This document shows, one piece after another, positions 1 through 11,865 of a stretch of 64,000 bases of DNA (position 1 is its first letter; each line of letters starts with the position of its first letter). Below the pieces are notes generated by a model. The model was not told the DNA's origin and made no database searches. It saw nothing but the letters and a program-made list of their open reading frames with translations. The position numbers were made by a program, and so were the translations under genes. Origin of the DNA: Fagopyrum homotropicum (Eukaryota > Streptophyta > Magnoliopsida > Caryophyllales > Polygonaceae); contig BSWB01000002.1 of the NCBI GenBank assembly GCA_033239125.1, positions 154,614,409-154,678,408 on the forward strand, given 5' to 3'.

Positions 1-487
1 GACTTAATAATAATAAAGATAATAAACCGGATTTGTGTGCTTTTGAGTATGTTGTGTGACTATGATGATTTACTTGTGATTGTGCATTTCCCAATAATTC
101 TAATGCTTCGAATGTGAGCTAACGGTTTTATACCGAATGTTGTAGTTTGCCTTGCAGGTTAGGCATGCTCCGAGAGATCCGGAAGGGTGGGCAGCCGGGG
201 TCCATACATTTTAGGATTGAGTTTTGGTTGAAGTCGTGTTTGAGTTTTATATTCATTATATATTGTATGCCGTGTGTATGGCATTTGGTCTTTCGGTTGT
301 ATCTCGGCTGAAGTCTTTGGTTTGTATGGTTTTGGGTTTCTTTGCATTGCATATAATGTATTTGGTTTTGGCCTTTATTTGTGCCTTGTTGCAAGATCCG
401 GTGAATTTTTTGTCAAGCTAAGTGTCGGGACCCATTGTGAGGTCCCAACCCGTAGCATCCCGAGTCCCGCGGATTCGGGGTGTTACA
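1..487 (+). mobile_element. 3' end of a chromovirus-type (Ty3/gypsy) LTR
   Basis: The reverse complement of this stretch matches the opening of the LTRs at 21396 and 30909: a TGTAACACCCCG-type terminus, the GGGACTCGGGATGC block and the GGTCCCGAC block follow in the same order. In plus orientation the LTR ends with GTGTTACA at 487. Its left part lies outside the window, so full element and solo LTR cannot be told apart. It abuts a different LTR at 488 and probably inserted into it. Confidence 0.8.
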
Positions 488-1032
488 ACACACACGTCAG
501 CACTCAACCAAGGAGCATGAAAACACATACTCGTCAACAACGAAGGACATACAAGAATCAAGACTCAATCTTGATTCATGTGAAGGAGAAGAAGAAGATG
601 AAAATAGAAAGAGTTAGAAGAAAAGAAGAAGGAGAATCATGCAACAAGTTCATGAATGTTAGAAGGGATCAAGGGGATGACGGACTGACACGTTCTACAG
701 AGAATCACAAGGAAGGGCCACAGTTTTGCTCGAGGTTGAAGAAGAACGTAAACAAGAAGAGAAAAACGGAAGAGAAGGCGGGAATATATAGAGGCGGTTG
801 GGAAAAGAACAAGGAAGGTTTGATTTAGGGTTAGATGATAGAAGGAAAGACGGCCCAGAAGATAGAAGATAGGATCTTCTATGAAAGGAAGGAAATCAAA
901 GCCGGAAATATAACAAATCTCGCAATATGAGGTCAATCGTAGGGGCGGGCTGACCCGGCCACGACCGTGGCTGGCCGCAGGGGCGGCCCCCTTCACCGTG
1001 GGAGTGGTGAAGGCCAAAAACCGTATGTTACA
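488..1032 (-). mobile_element. Truncated LTR, same broad family, minus orientation
   Basis: Read on the minus strand it begins TGTAACATACGG at 1032 and runs in parallel with the start of the solo LTR at 1650: a CCACGRYCGTGG palindrome, a CCGCCCCT block, an AGAAGATCC block, a GGGCCG block and a CCCTAA block come in the same order. It is cut at 487/488 by the LTR to its left. It is an inverted relative of the neighbouring solo LTR, not an identical copy. Confidence 0.7.
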
Positions 1033-1649
1033 CTCGTCTTGTTGTTACAAAATAGCAACGCGCTTGCGCTTCCTGCAGGCTCATTGTACCGTCCATTCTT
1101 GAGATCTCGCGCTCTCCATCCAATCGTGTACCTTTGTAGAGAATTGACTCCTTCATCACTGATTGGTTTTTTCATGGTAAGGCAAACAACAGTTTGTATC
1201 AGGGTTGCACTCATAAAGACTTCCCTAGATGATAATGCTACAAAACAACATCAATAATAACAACAACATCAACATCAATGATAAGAGTAAATATATCAAT
1301 GATATGATAACAAGAAAGTTTACTCACAGATGATCGGTATAGTTTCCTTGATCTCCTTAATCATTCCAATAAATGTAGAACAATCCGTTGCTCGTGGCTT
1401 TTCATCAATCATGATAAGATCAATCAACTCAACATTGTCTACCAGCATATTTAGAGCAAAGGACTTCTCCCTAGTAGGTATCAATGCAATCAAACCAATA
1501 TGAGATATAAATACTAGTACGATAAAGAGCTTCATCCAAATAAAACAACCTTAAAATATAACATTATACTACCTTGTAAAAGGTTTTTAAAAATTGGTCA
1601 ACGATAGAGGACACGAACGGTGCTTCAACAAATGAGTCAATGACCATGT
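1033..1649. other. Non-LTR flank, target of the solo LTR insertion
   Basis: Low-copy-looking AT-rich sequence between two LTRs. It is separated from its continuation (3306 onward) only by the solo LTR. Apart from a short minus-strand reading frame listed separately, I recognise nothing in it. Confidence 0.5.
1320..1535 (-). CDS. Possible small secreted peptide or first exon, unrecognised
   Basis: A 71-codon frame. It starts MKLF, is followed by about 18 hydrophobic residues resembling a signal peptide, and then has a charged stretch with two cysteines (C52, C70 approximately). At its end the minus strand reads CTGTGAGTAA, a good plant 5' splice-site match, so this could be a first exon continuing leftward. 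I do not recognise the product. A frame this short arises often by chance in AT-rich DNA, and no homologue or expression evidence is available. Confidence 0.2.
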   Translation of the reverse strand: MKLFIVLVFISHIGLIALIPTREKSFALNMLVDNVELIDLIMIDEKPRATDCSTFIGMIKEIKETIPIICE

Positions 1650-3305
1650 TGTGACAACCGGATTTTAGCCTTCATCGCCCCACGGTCGTGGCTGGTTCAT
1701 CCGCCCCTGCGGGTGACCCTAGTTCGTGCCCGGTCTGTTTTCTACCATTTTTATTTCTTTCCTTTCTTAGAAGATCCGATCTTCTATCTTTTGGGCCGGC
1801 TTTCCTTCTATCTTTTAACCCTAAATATGACCTTCCTTTGCTCTTTCATAACCGTTCTCTATACATACATGTCGTCTCTCTTTTTTTCCTCTTCTTGCTT
1901 ACGAGTTCTTCAACCTCGAGGAAAGCTGCAACATTTCCTTGTGATCTCCTGCCGAACGTGTAAGTTCTTCATCCCTTGATCCTTCTGACGTTCATGTATA
2001 GTTGATGCATGTTTCTTTCTTCTTCTTCTTCTTCTTCACATGAATCAAGATCGAGTCTTGATTCTTTATTATATTTCGTTTTTGACGAGTATGTGTTCCA
2101 AGCTTCCTTGGTTGAAGAGTTGTTGTGTGTGGATTGGAGAAGTCAAGCCTTTGCCCTTGTTGTGTTGTTGCTATCAAAGAATCCGACGCCGCTTTTGTCC
2201 CGAAACCGCCCCCACGCCTGGAAGAACTCGCCCCTACGGCCGCAAGCCTCGCCGCCCCCGTGCTTCTGTCTGCCGCCCCCGCGGTTCACCTGTAGTGACT
2301 CCCGTCTTGGGTGAGTTGCTTCCTTCCTTGTTTCCTCGTTCATTTTCCTTGGGTTGAGTGTGGATGTTGTTCCTTGGGATACTTGTGAGACTAGGATCGT
2401 GTTCCGAGCTTTTTGGAGATCTCTTATAGATCATTGGGACTAGAAGTTGTTGACTTCTAGCTTTCGATTCGTTTCTAATTCGCTATGCCTTGTTTGAGCA
2501 AGCATTCATTCCTTCCTCCGAGAAACTGAGCAGTAGTTGACCTTTGTGTTTACCTTCGAGTGAGGTAAGTCCCTTGGACTTACTTAGTTGCATTTCGTGT
2601 ATTAGTTTGATTGTATTGGTGATGTGTGTTTACCTTATCGTTATAACGGAAAACCAGACTAGGACGACCTTATACCTTAATTGGCCAAGTGTATTATAAT
2701 CGGGCGGTGACCACTTGTCTAGTTCAAAATATGGAAACTAGGAGGTGATCTTGCGACCATTCCAGCAAGTAACGGAGGGATGCATCACCTCTATTCTTGT
2801 TGGTGAAAGGGGACAAAGACGAGATTACGGTGATTCTCGTGTGACAACATAAGTTTAATTAGTAAAGGGATTAACGCAATGAAAGATATTAACCGGTTGT
2901 GTAAGAGCATGCTATTTGTTTACTTTCTTATATGTGTTTGTGCCTTTACTGTCTTTCTGATATCTAGAATCTTAGCTAATGGTTTATACCGATGTTGTAG
3001 ATGCCTGGCAGGTTAGGGTGGTGCTGAGTGATCCGGACGGGTGAGGTCACCCGGGGTTCTCGTACATTATCAGACGAGATCGGGTTTTTATTTCTATTGT
3101 TGTTCTTTCAATTTGTTATTGAACTCGACTGCGAGTTTTTTGCTTTTCCCTTTTGTTAGACCATTGGATTTTATATAAGTTTTGGTATTCATTTATTTGT
3201 GTTTTGTTGCAAGATCTCATGTTATTGTTGTTACTCTAAGGGTCAGGACCCATTGTGAGGTCCTAGCCCGTAACGCTTCGAATTTCCAGAACTTAGGGTG
3301 TTACA
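1650..3305 (+). mobile_element. Solo LTR with perfect target-site duplication
   Basis: A 1656-bp LTR runs from TGTGACAACCGG to GGGTGTTACA. It is flanked by the identical 5-mer CATGT at 1645-1649 and 3306-3310, the target-site duplication expected of Ty3/gypsy integration. There is no internal region, so this is a solo LTR left by recombination between the two LTRs of a former full element. Its last third shares blocks with the LTRs at 30909 and 17507 (a CGGGCGGTGACC block, and the GGACCCATTGTGAGGTCC block just before the end). The imperfect palindrome CCACGGTCGTGG lies at 1680-1691. Confidence 0.9.
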
Positions 3306-4856
3306 CATGTATGGAGAAGTGGACTCACCCAAGAAAACAACTCACACGTAATATGAAATGAAGCAATCTCTTGAAATTTAGAAGTAAAATTTATAGTTAC
3401 AACAATTTTGGAGTGAAATTGACATTGAGTTTGACAACATTGTGTAGCAAAAATGATAAATACTAGGCAAATAAAAAGATAGGAAAATAGTTACGAACTT
3501 GTAAAGTGAGCTTGTTTTATGATTAATTTTGTATGAGCAAGATCAAGCCTATTGCTAACGAATAGTAGAATATAAAATCCTCTTATATTCGAAAGGGTTT
3601 GTTGCAAATCTACAAACCCTTATCGATTAATGGGTTGATTTGTGAGGCTAGTATACATATATTTTTAAGGTTTCAAAGAAGTTATATTGCAGCGACGCTG
3701 CGATGGTCAAAAAGTAATGGAAGAAGGTGACAGAAGAGAATGGATTAGCTCAAAAACTATTCCATTTAATATAACTTTATTGCGTCACACATTAGATTTA
3801 AAGTTTATTTTAATATGTATAATTACTATGCAATGACTTAATTGAGAGATTAATAGATTTCACTAAGACTTGTCTTTTTTTACATCTCATGTTTTCTCTC
3901 TTTCCCCTCCCCCAAATAGGCCTATTTAAGTTAATAAATGCATCATTAATTCATGTTGGTGCATATAAATTGAAACCTTGACTCTTTGTTTCTCAACAAA
4001 TAGAGTAAAATAATGTGTATAGTTGTGAGTGTTTTTATCTGAACTATATAATTACATTGACAGAAAAATAGACTAAAAAATACAATAAAATATTATTTAT
4101 TAATAATATGAATTACTTTTATCAAGTAGATAACAATTTTGCGGAAAAAAAAATTTCAGTATTTTATCTACATTAGTTATGTATAGTGACATTTTATTTC
4201 AAAATCGTCCTAAGCACTTAACCAGTCAATATAATTAAATTAAAATGGTACCAAAACTAATTATTAACAAAATAAATATCTTTATTTCATCTATTAGTTT
4301 CTTGCAAACCCACTTACTTACCCATACCCATCATCGTATGAAAAGTAAATTAATTTTTTTTTATAAATCACGTATATCAATGAAAAGTAATTTAATCTTT
4401 TTTTTGGATAAAAATAATAAAAGATGATAATAACATTTTAAAATTTTTACCAATTTTTCAAAATTTTAGTTATTACTGTTACAATAATTGAACGTTAATT
4501 ATTTTTATGCACAACCATCAACATTACCAGAATACTAGTCATGATTGAACCAGTTTCATTTGTCAAAATTAGTCAATGGACTAGTTGAACCGGATCTTGA
4601 AGACATGTTATGGTTAGGCTCTTTAACCCTTTTTTTTCTTTTGAATTTTTTGGAGAAAACTTTTCATACCTATGAAGATCACCGAAAAAAATCATGTATA
4701 AATACAATGATTTTATAATTTTCAAAAGTTGAAATTCAAAACAAAACTTTTAAATTTTTACAAAAATGTAAATTCAATTTAAAGTTGAAAAATACATGAA
4801 ATAACCATTAATATTCAAGTTTTTTTTTTTTGATAATGGAAAGCGGTTAGGTTGGT

Positions 4857-4873
4857 CTACCTCCTAGAGGTAG
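4857..4873. repeat. Short perfect inverted repeat
   Basis: The arms CTACCTC and GAGGTAG are separated by CTA, inside a GC-richer island in AT-rich DNA. It could be a remnant of a small transposon, but I found no flanking duplication. Confidence 0.4.
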
Positions 4874-5500
4874 TCCACCCTATAGCTTCCTTACGGATGA
4901 GAACAAGAAGTTCAGGATCACCAGGATCATGTTTTGAGATGAGATAAAAATAAGGTTTTCAGAAAAAAGAGGAAAAATCACTCAAAAATGAATCTGCATT
5001 GGACATATTCTTGAAAAATACATAGTATAAACCTTAATATTCATGTGTTTGAGCGACGAGACCTTGAAAGCTGGTTTTTCAAGTGTCATCGTGATCTTTG
5101 TATGAAGTAAAGAAAGAATACTAGAAGAGGTAGCTGAACAATAATCAAGATGCACCAAAAAACTAGATACAAAGAGTGGATATTATATAGAGATAATTAC
5201 ATGCATGTCAAAAAATTTGGTTTAATCATGGATTTCGTATGAACAAGATCATGTTTATTGGGATCAAAGAGCATAATGTAAAATCCTCCAGAATTCGGAT
5301 CAATTTTTGCTAAGTTTTGTTTTGAATTCATGAGTAGATGTAGGTTTTTAGGAATAGAAGAGTCAGGAAGATGTAGTGGTATATATAATGATAAAATAAA
5401 ATGTGAAAAGGAAAAAAAAGATAACAGGTTTTAATTAAGATTTACAAAACAAATATTGTGGTCGGTAGAAGAATATTAGTGTGTTGGTTACACTCTGATT

Positions 5501-5710
5501 TATAAAACCAGTAAAAGTTTTGGCACGAGAAAAAAACAAATAAAAAGGATAATGAAAAAACACACAATATCAACATTGAGACTATAATCTCTTGTAGAGT
5601 ATTAGTGATTATACTCATATGTAGAGTATTAGTAAAATTGCGGCACAAAGAAAAAAGGGAAATAGATAGGATAAAGAGGTATTTCATCACAAACATTGAG
5701 ACTGCACTTA
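5501..5710. repeat. Diverged tandem duplication of about 120 bp
   Basis: Two consecutive segments each contain, in order, an AGTA(A/T)...GGCAC block, an A-rich stretch with AAAAA and GGATAA, and the closing CAACATTGAGACT or CAAACATTGAGACT block (ending near 5585 and 5702). They are clearly diverged. A long antisense reading frame across it (5442-5696) reflects composition. Confidence 0.45.
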
Positions 5711-7189
5711 ATTATTCAATTAGAGCTTTGAAGAAAGAGTCAAAGTGATAAGATTAAGATATTCTTAGAAGCAAAGAAATATTACTTCCTAATCTTTTAA
5801 AATTTTGAAAAATTTTAAGATAAAGTTTAAAAGTAACGAGAGTATTAATACTTACAAGTAATGGATTATCTCAATATAAATTATGATTTATAACCTTGAT
5901 CCAATGATAAAATTTAATTAATAGTAATTGGTTTAGAGTTAAATAGACGAGTGAATGCTCAAATAGGACAAAACCAAAACGTTACTAGCAATTACGTTGA
6001 AAAACAATCCAGGAAAATGTGGTTAAAATAATAAAACATAAGTACGTATCTTCACTTTCATATAACGACAACTCGACATTACACAATCTTTGATGACAAG
6101 GTGAATGAATTAATATACTCATTTCACAAAAAAATATATTATTTATGTGGAATGATTAGGGGTAAAAATTTTGCTTATGAACTAAATTATGTTCAAGGAT
6201 TTAAACCATATAAAAAAAGTGGGTTTAACCAAGTGTTTCTTTGTATACCTTTTTTCTTTTGGTATTTCACTTTTTTCCATAAAATTAGATAATCCAATAA
6301 ATGCATTAAAATCAGGGGGTCTGCATAGAAAATAAAACCTTGACCTTTGGTTATAAAATAATTAACATAAAACAATTTATGCCTACATCATCCCACTAAA
6401 AATGTATTTCATTTTATACAGTTGGTTATGTCATAAATACGTACTCTTTTTATACGCATAAAATTTTTTCATATTTTATAATAGGGACCAAAACTCTGAT
6501 TTAGGAAATTTGATTTTCGATAAAGATGATTTTTGACATATTTTAGCGTAGATGAACGAAGAGATTCAGTGTTCTGGATAATATTACACCGTATTATGAT
6601 TTGAAAAAATTAAAAAAAAACATTGATATAGAAGAAATCATTAAAAAAAATTAAAAAAATCTTGTGGATACAAGGAGTTCGGTTCGAAATTTAAAAGACC
6701 GATAAGAGTGTTGTCATTAAGATAAAAGAGTTTGGTCTATAAGACCATAAATCAAGGGGGTGCATATGAAAAACTAAATTAATTTAATGGTACAATTTGT
6801 CTTTTTAAGGAGATTTCTTATGGATACGAGAAGTACGGTATTCTCTTAAGATAGTTATAAATTTAGCGAAGTGTACGATAGTTTAGGCACGTGGACTTAA
6901 TGAACAATAAAACTTTAGAACGTTTGAAAACGACAAGTGACGGATAACAATGTGACCTCTCCGGTGGATATCGAAAAGCGAGTTTATTTGAAGTAAATCG
7001 GGCACGTGGGTATAAGTTCCTCATGAAAAGCATGATTACATACGAGTATTTTATGAGAATTTAGTTGTAAGCATATTTTACATTTAACTATTCAACTGCT
7101 TAAGTATATATACTTTTTGTACATCAAAGTCTTTTACAAGTTAGATGGGGGTTGATAGACGTATCGACGAAAATCTCTAATAATCATCA

Positions 7190-7375
7190 CAACTACGCAC
7201 TTCGCGTGCGTAGTTGATAGGGTCTTCAACTACGCATATGGGGTGTGTATTTGGAGTTTAGGGGAAAAAAATATTAACTGCACGGGGAGCGTAGTTGATA
7301 TTTATTTTTTGGGAATTATTACTACATTTGTGCGTACTTGAGGATCTTATCAACTACGCACGTGAATTGTGTAGT
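7190..7375. repeat. Cluster of CAACTACGCAC inverted and direct repeats
   Basis: A perfect hairpin lies at 7190-7216: CAACTACGCAC, loop TTCGC, GTGCGTAGTTG. The same 10-11-mer recurs at about 7232 and 7351, with weaker versions near 7290 and 7365. Such clustered subterminal motifs are typical of DNA-transposon ends (CACTA or MULE type). I could not identify terminal inverted repeats or a target duplication, so the element type stays open. Confidence 0.45.
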
Positions 7376-7479
7376 TATAGTTACTACTAAAGATTCCAAG
7401 TCAAAATCCGAGTCATCATTGCGGGCCTCATAAACACGTAACGATTTTTGATATTTGCCTATTCCCGCCGTTCCATTGC

Positions 7480-8310
7480 CTCCTCCCCTCATCATTCTTG
7501 CACTCCATTGTCTCTCTCCGACGGAGCAGAGTTCCATTTCAGGTGAGATCTCTCCTTCTATTGTTTGTTAATCTAACCTAAATCGGTTAAATTCATTGTT
7601 GATTCGAGTTGTCTGTTAGGTATTTTCATTTATGCGGAGAAAGCTGATCAAATTTTGGTTGATAGTCAATTCCTCTACAAACGATCCCTTTTGAAAATTT
7701 TCAAATGATTTTTTTATGTGTTTGAATGTCGCGTTGAATCTGTAACAGTTTGTAGGGGCTGATCAGTGTGAGGAAAATGCATCTCATGACGATGGCGGAA
7801 AGATGACTTTGCGTTTGTCCTCTAGTATGCCTTATATAGCTTGAATAATTCTTCTTCTCAGACCGATCTCACAACTTCACTCCCTCATTCTTTTATTTTC
7901 TCCGATTCTCTCACCTCTAATCACAAAAACTCCATCACAAAAGCTTCTCATCCTATTGTAACCGAAGATCTATCAGTTTTAATGCTAAAACACCGAGATC
8001 TCCTAAATCGGCACAAGAACTGTCTCTTGCATCTGGAGAAAACCTTCAAGGAGGCCGAAACTCTTTGACAGGAGAATCAATATGTCCCGATGATGCCTTC
8101 TGGTTCGAATTATCCGTCTCCTCATATTGCGATCTTTTTAATTACCGAGAAATTTGTCAATGCTGGTGCTCGATCAGAAGTTTGTGAGAATCCAATGAAC
8201 GTAATAGGGACCGAGATTGATGCAGGTGAAAAGGATGTCAATCGTGTTTCTTTTCCTAAAAGTATATCAGTGCGATCAAATGGATTCTCAGGCCTCCGTT
8301 GATGGCCCGG
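7480..8310 (+). pseudogene. Decayed gene fragment, possibly N-terminus of a plant CCCH zinc-finger protein
   Basis: A leader-like CT-rich segment (about 7460-7537) is followed by a consensus donor (CAGGTGAG near 7537), an intron-like T-rich stretch and an acceptor-like TTTGTAG near 7756. From 7841 one frame runs to 8302. It starts Ser-rich, then has a Leu/His/Glu segment of heptad character (LLNRHKNCLLHLEKTFKEAE), a TGA at 8066-8068, and then continues in the same frame to a PKSISVRSNGF motif. That last motif and the coiled-coil before it recall the N-terminal region of plant C3H14/15-type CCCH proteins from memory. No CCCH finger is present in the window. The in-frame TGA, a TAG just upstream and the lack of an in-frame ATG make it a pseudogene. 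Confidence 0.45.
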
Positions 8311-9029
8311 TATGATCTAAATTTAGATTTTCATATTCATCTTCAAATTCTAAATTCAGTTTCCCGCTTATTTGCTTTTCTTCCATTCGTGAAATTTCTG
8401 TAATATTTAGAAACTCCCCTTACATTTATATATAGAGTTTGTTCCTTTGCATATTGTCCCAAGCAGATTAGTTGTGAATACTAAATAGTGATAATTTGAA
8501 TGTGTTGTACTGATAATATACATCTTATTAGTGATTATGACACAAATGAATTCTATAAAACATCCTAGATGTGGACGGTGAATCTTGATATATAAACTAT
8601 TTTGTAAATAAATAGTTTTAATTGCCTATTTTTTTCATTTTCTTATATAGAGTAACTATCTTACTAATAAGTTTGACTTACTTCAAGTTATGGTTTTCCT
8701 ATTATGCTAAGCCATAGTGTGTAGTCATTGATAAGGGTAAAATTACAGAGTATGTAAGTCATGTAAGAAAATATCTTTTCTGCAGAGTTTACGATAAATA
8801 TTAGAGTTTTTCTTACCAAAATTATTTTTTCTAATACTATATTTTGAAAAAATTACCATCATTTTTTCAAATAAAATCATCTTATCAAATATCTTTCGTA
8901 GAATTAAATTATATATAATATTTTTATCACTTTTCTATATTAATTTATTTGAATGTAAATAAAATAATTTATTTTCCTTATTTTTCTATATTTTAAAATT
9001 TACAGTATTTTTTATATAAAATAAAAAAA
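8311..9029. other. AT-rich sequence, nothing recognised
   Basis: It contains long A/T homopolymer-like stretches and no coding, RNA or repeat feature that I can support. Confidence 0.5.
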
Positions 9030-10524
9030 TTTAAAATTTACTTTTCGATATTTTAATCCGGAATAATAATCTATTGTAATCGAAAAAAAGTTTATTCTTA
9101 TTTTTCTATATTTTTATTTTAAATCGCAAATAACTAAAAGTTTACTGTATTTTTTATTTTAATCAAAAAAATTCTAAATTTACTTTTATATATTTTTGAG
9201 TCAAAAAAAATAAGATATAAAAAGTAATTTAAAATAAAAATACATGAATTTTTTTTTTTTAAATTTATTTTGAGTTTATCTTTTTTAAAACTAATTATCA
9301 CCACATTGAATATACTTTTTATACTACAAAATTATAATAAAAATTTTAATAAAATATATTGAGTAAGGTATATAAGGGGAATAAACTAAACCATTAGAAT
9401 ACTAAGAGGAAACTTAAAATTGTGTATATTAATAGGAAAAAACCAAACCTTAATAAGACAAATACAGTGAGGAAATATTGCCTTCTTTTATGGCTTTAAA
9501 GAAACCATGTGCTTGTGTGTGAATGGACAAGAGTGGTAAAGAGGGCCATAGGGGATAGTGTAACAATTGATTGATGAGAATCTTATGAAGAATAAAATAG
9601 TAGTCAATGTTAAAGAATGGGTATGGGTATGAATAATGAGGTGGCATCTTGACCAAATGAAACTAGTGAGGACATGAAGTTTCACACTCACTACAGGTCA
9701 ACCAATCCTCCACTTGTACATCATGCCCAAATCCTGTTAATTAAAAACTGATTATTTAATTGTAATAGAACAAATTTTAAAGAAACTAAAGTATTCAATG
9801 GTAAAAGGACAAACAATGACGTGATATCTTGAACCTAGTGATATAATTTCATATCTTTCTGGGAAATAGGGAATCCTAAATTGGGTGATGAGTATCCCAT
9901 GTATCCAAAATTTCTAATACAAAGTACTTTGTTTTTATACTTTTAAAATCATATCATGAAATTTTAATGTTTTATGTTATAATAACATATTATAAATATT
10001 TTAGTTTATTTATTATTATCACTCGTAAAATTATAATATTTTTACTATACCGGTGAAAAATGCTTTAGAAAACTGATGATTATAATTCATTTGGTAAGTC
10101 GACTGTGATGGGTGAATGATTGAATACTACCGATAAGACTGAAAAGTTGTCCTCTATTTATAAAATTTGAGTATTCAATTGTGATAGAACAAATTTAAAA
10201 GAAAAACAAAGTATTTAATGGTAAAAGAAATGACGTGACATCTCGAACCCTGAGATACAATTTCACCTGCCTAATGATATTTGAATATCTTTCTAGGAGA
10301 GGGGGTATCTCAAATATCTATTATTGAGTACTTTGTCTTTATACTTTTAAAATCATATTATGAAAATTTTATGCTTATACTAACATATCATAAATTATTT
10401 TATTTATTAATATTTCTTTTTTAATCAAAATATTTTTACTATACGGGTAAATACTTTAGAAAACTGACGATTGTGATTCATTAGTATAGTCGATTGTGAT
10501 GGTGAATGCTACCGATAAGACTAA
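9030..10524. repeat. AT-rich dispersed repeat, copy I
   Basis: It matches 19896-21395 throughout in the same orientation with moderate divergence. Shared landmarks in order are GATATTTTAATCCGG, a TTGAGTAAGGTATATAA block, a CTTCTTTTATGGCTTTAAAG block, an ATCTTTCTAGGA block and the closing GAATGCTACCGATAAGACTAA. It has no coding capacity and its class is unknown. The two copies flank 9.4 kb of inserted elements. Confidence 0.7.
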
Positions 10525-10888
10525 CATGTGAATAACGAGAGTGGTTCATCGAATTATTAATGGATCCATTCATTCAGTGATGGGTTGGGACAACCCAAAC
10601 ACTGAATTTGTTAAGGCCCAAACTAAAATTTTATTTAAGTTGACTATCGATGGAGTTGTAAGCTCTACAATATTTATATTTATATTAATAGTATGTTCTA
10701 TTTATTCATACTTGGTCCTAAAACTAGTAAATTTGTCCATATTCAGTCTTATTTACAAGTCAAGTTTTATTTACATAATATTTTTTATTATTCAATTTTA
10801 GTGGATATTTGTGTAATCGGTTGTAACGTCCCGGATTTAGAACCCGAGGTGTCACTAGGACGTGGACCGCACTGTGAGTCCACTATAG
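10359..10888. repeat. Unit 1 of a 530-bp tandem duplication
   Basis: Almost identical to 10889-11422, with only a few single-base changes and a 4-base net length difference in A/T runs. The unit joins the end of the AT-rich repeat to the first 67 bases of an LTR (TGTAACGTCCCGG at 10822). The duplication therefore happened after that LTR arrived. Confidence 0.85.
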
Positions 10889-11422
10889 TATGAAAATTTT
10901 ATGCTTATACTAACATATCATAAATTATTTTATTTATTAATATTGCTTTTTTTAATTAAAATATTTTTACTATACGGGTAAAAAATACTTTAGAAAACTG
11001 ACGATTGTGATTCATTAGTACAGTCGATTGTGATGGTGAATGCTACCGATAAGACTAACATGTGAATAACGAGAGTGGTTCATCGAATTATTAATGGATC
11101 CATTCATTCAGTGATGGGTTGGGACAACCCAAACACTGAATTTGTTAAGGCCCAAACTAAAATTTTATTTAAGTTGACTATCGATGGAGTTGTAAGCTCT
11201 ACAATATTTATATTTATATTAATAGTATGTTCTATTTATTCATACTTGGTCCTAAAACTAGTAAATTTGTCCATATTCAGTCTTATTTACAAGTCAAGTT
11301 TTATTTACATAATATTTTTTATTATTCAATTTTAGTGGATATTTGTGTAATCGGTTGTAACGTCCCGGATTTAGAACCCGAGGTGTCACTAGGACGTGGA
11401 CCGCACTGTGAATCCACTATAA
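10889..11422. repeat. Unit 2 of a 530-bp tandem duplication
   Basis: Second unit. The LTR whose first 67 bases end unit 1 continues uninterrupted beyond this unit (from 11356). An 86-codon frame is identical in both units but is AT-driven and carries no recognisable motif, so I do not call it a gene. Confidence 0.85.
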
Positions 11423-11865
11423 TTAGCCTGACAACAATTTCACGACTGGACCTTCCAACAAGAGCACATAAAATATAAACAAACATCTGACCGTTATTCT
11501 CAAATTAAATTAGATAAAGCTAACTTAAAACCATGCAACAAAAAATACAAAGACAAACAACTCCAACTCAACTCAACAACCCAAACACTCGAGACAAAAA
11601 ATACAACAACCTTCCCAAAATCCTAAGGCACAAGTGAGCCCGGTTGTGCATCATCTTCCAAAAGATAGTTTCCAAGGCAAGTCCAATACCTGAACAATGA
11701 CCCTATAACAACAATAGGGAACCATTAGCTAACGTTCCAAGAATGGAGTCTAAGCTTCTGAATCAGATCAAATCCGTACGTATCATGTAAGGGACACTAA
11801 AAACAAGCTATCAAAAATAACATATAAATATAAGTATATCTACTCAGAAGTGTTAAATCTACAAG
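11356..11865 (-). mobile_element. Partial chromovirus-type LTR
   Basis: It begins TGTAACGTCCCGG and shares the CCTGACAACAATTTCAC block and a later block around CCATTAGCTAACG with the LTR at 30909, in the same order and orientation. It stops at 11865 where a different LTR begins. Part of its remainder may resume after 13685, but I could not prove continuity. Confidence 0.6.

Larger units (their letters stand above)
3311..7140. other. AT-rich intergenic stretch, no gene recognised
   Basis: Long A/T runs with no convincing coding potential on either strand. Two passages (about 3510-3600 and 5220-5300) look like diverged copies of each other, sharing a GTATGAACAAGATCA-like block followed by a TAAAATCCTC block, so a duplicated ancestral segment is possible. 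Short reading frames here (for example 4245-4427 and 6101-6292) have A/T-driven composition and no recognisable motif. Confidence 0.6.

Noticed and set aside
10541..10801. Duplicated 86-codon frame (also 11075-11335)
   Set aside because: Identity between the two follows from the recent tandem duplication. The sequence is AT-driven, rich in I/F/S/Y, with no motif.
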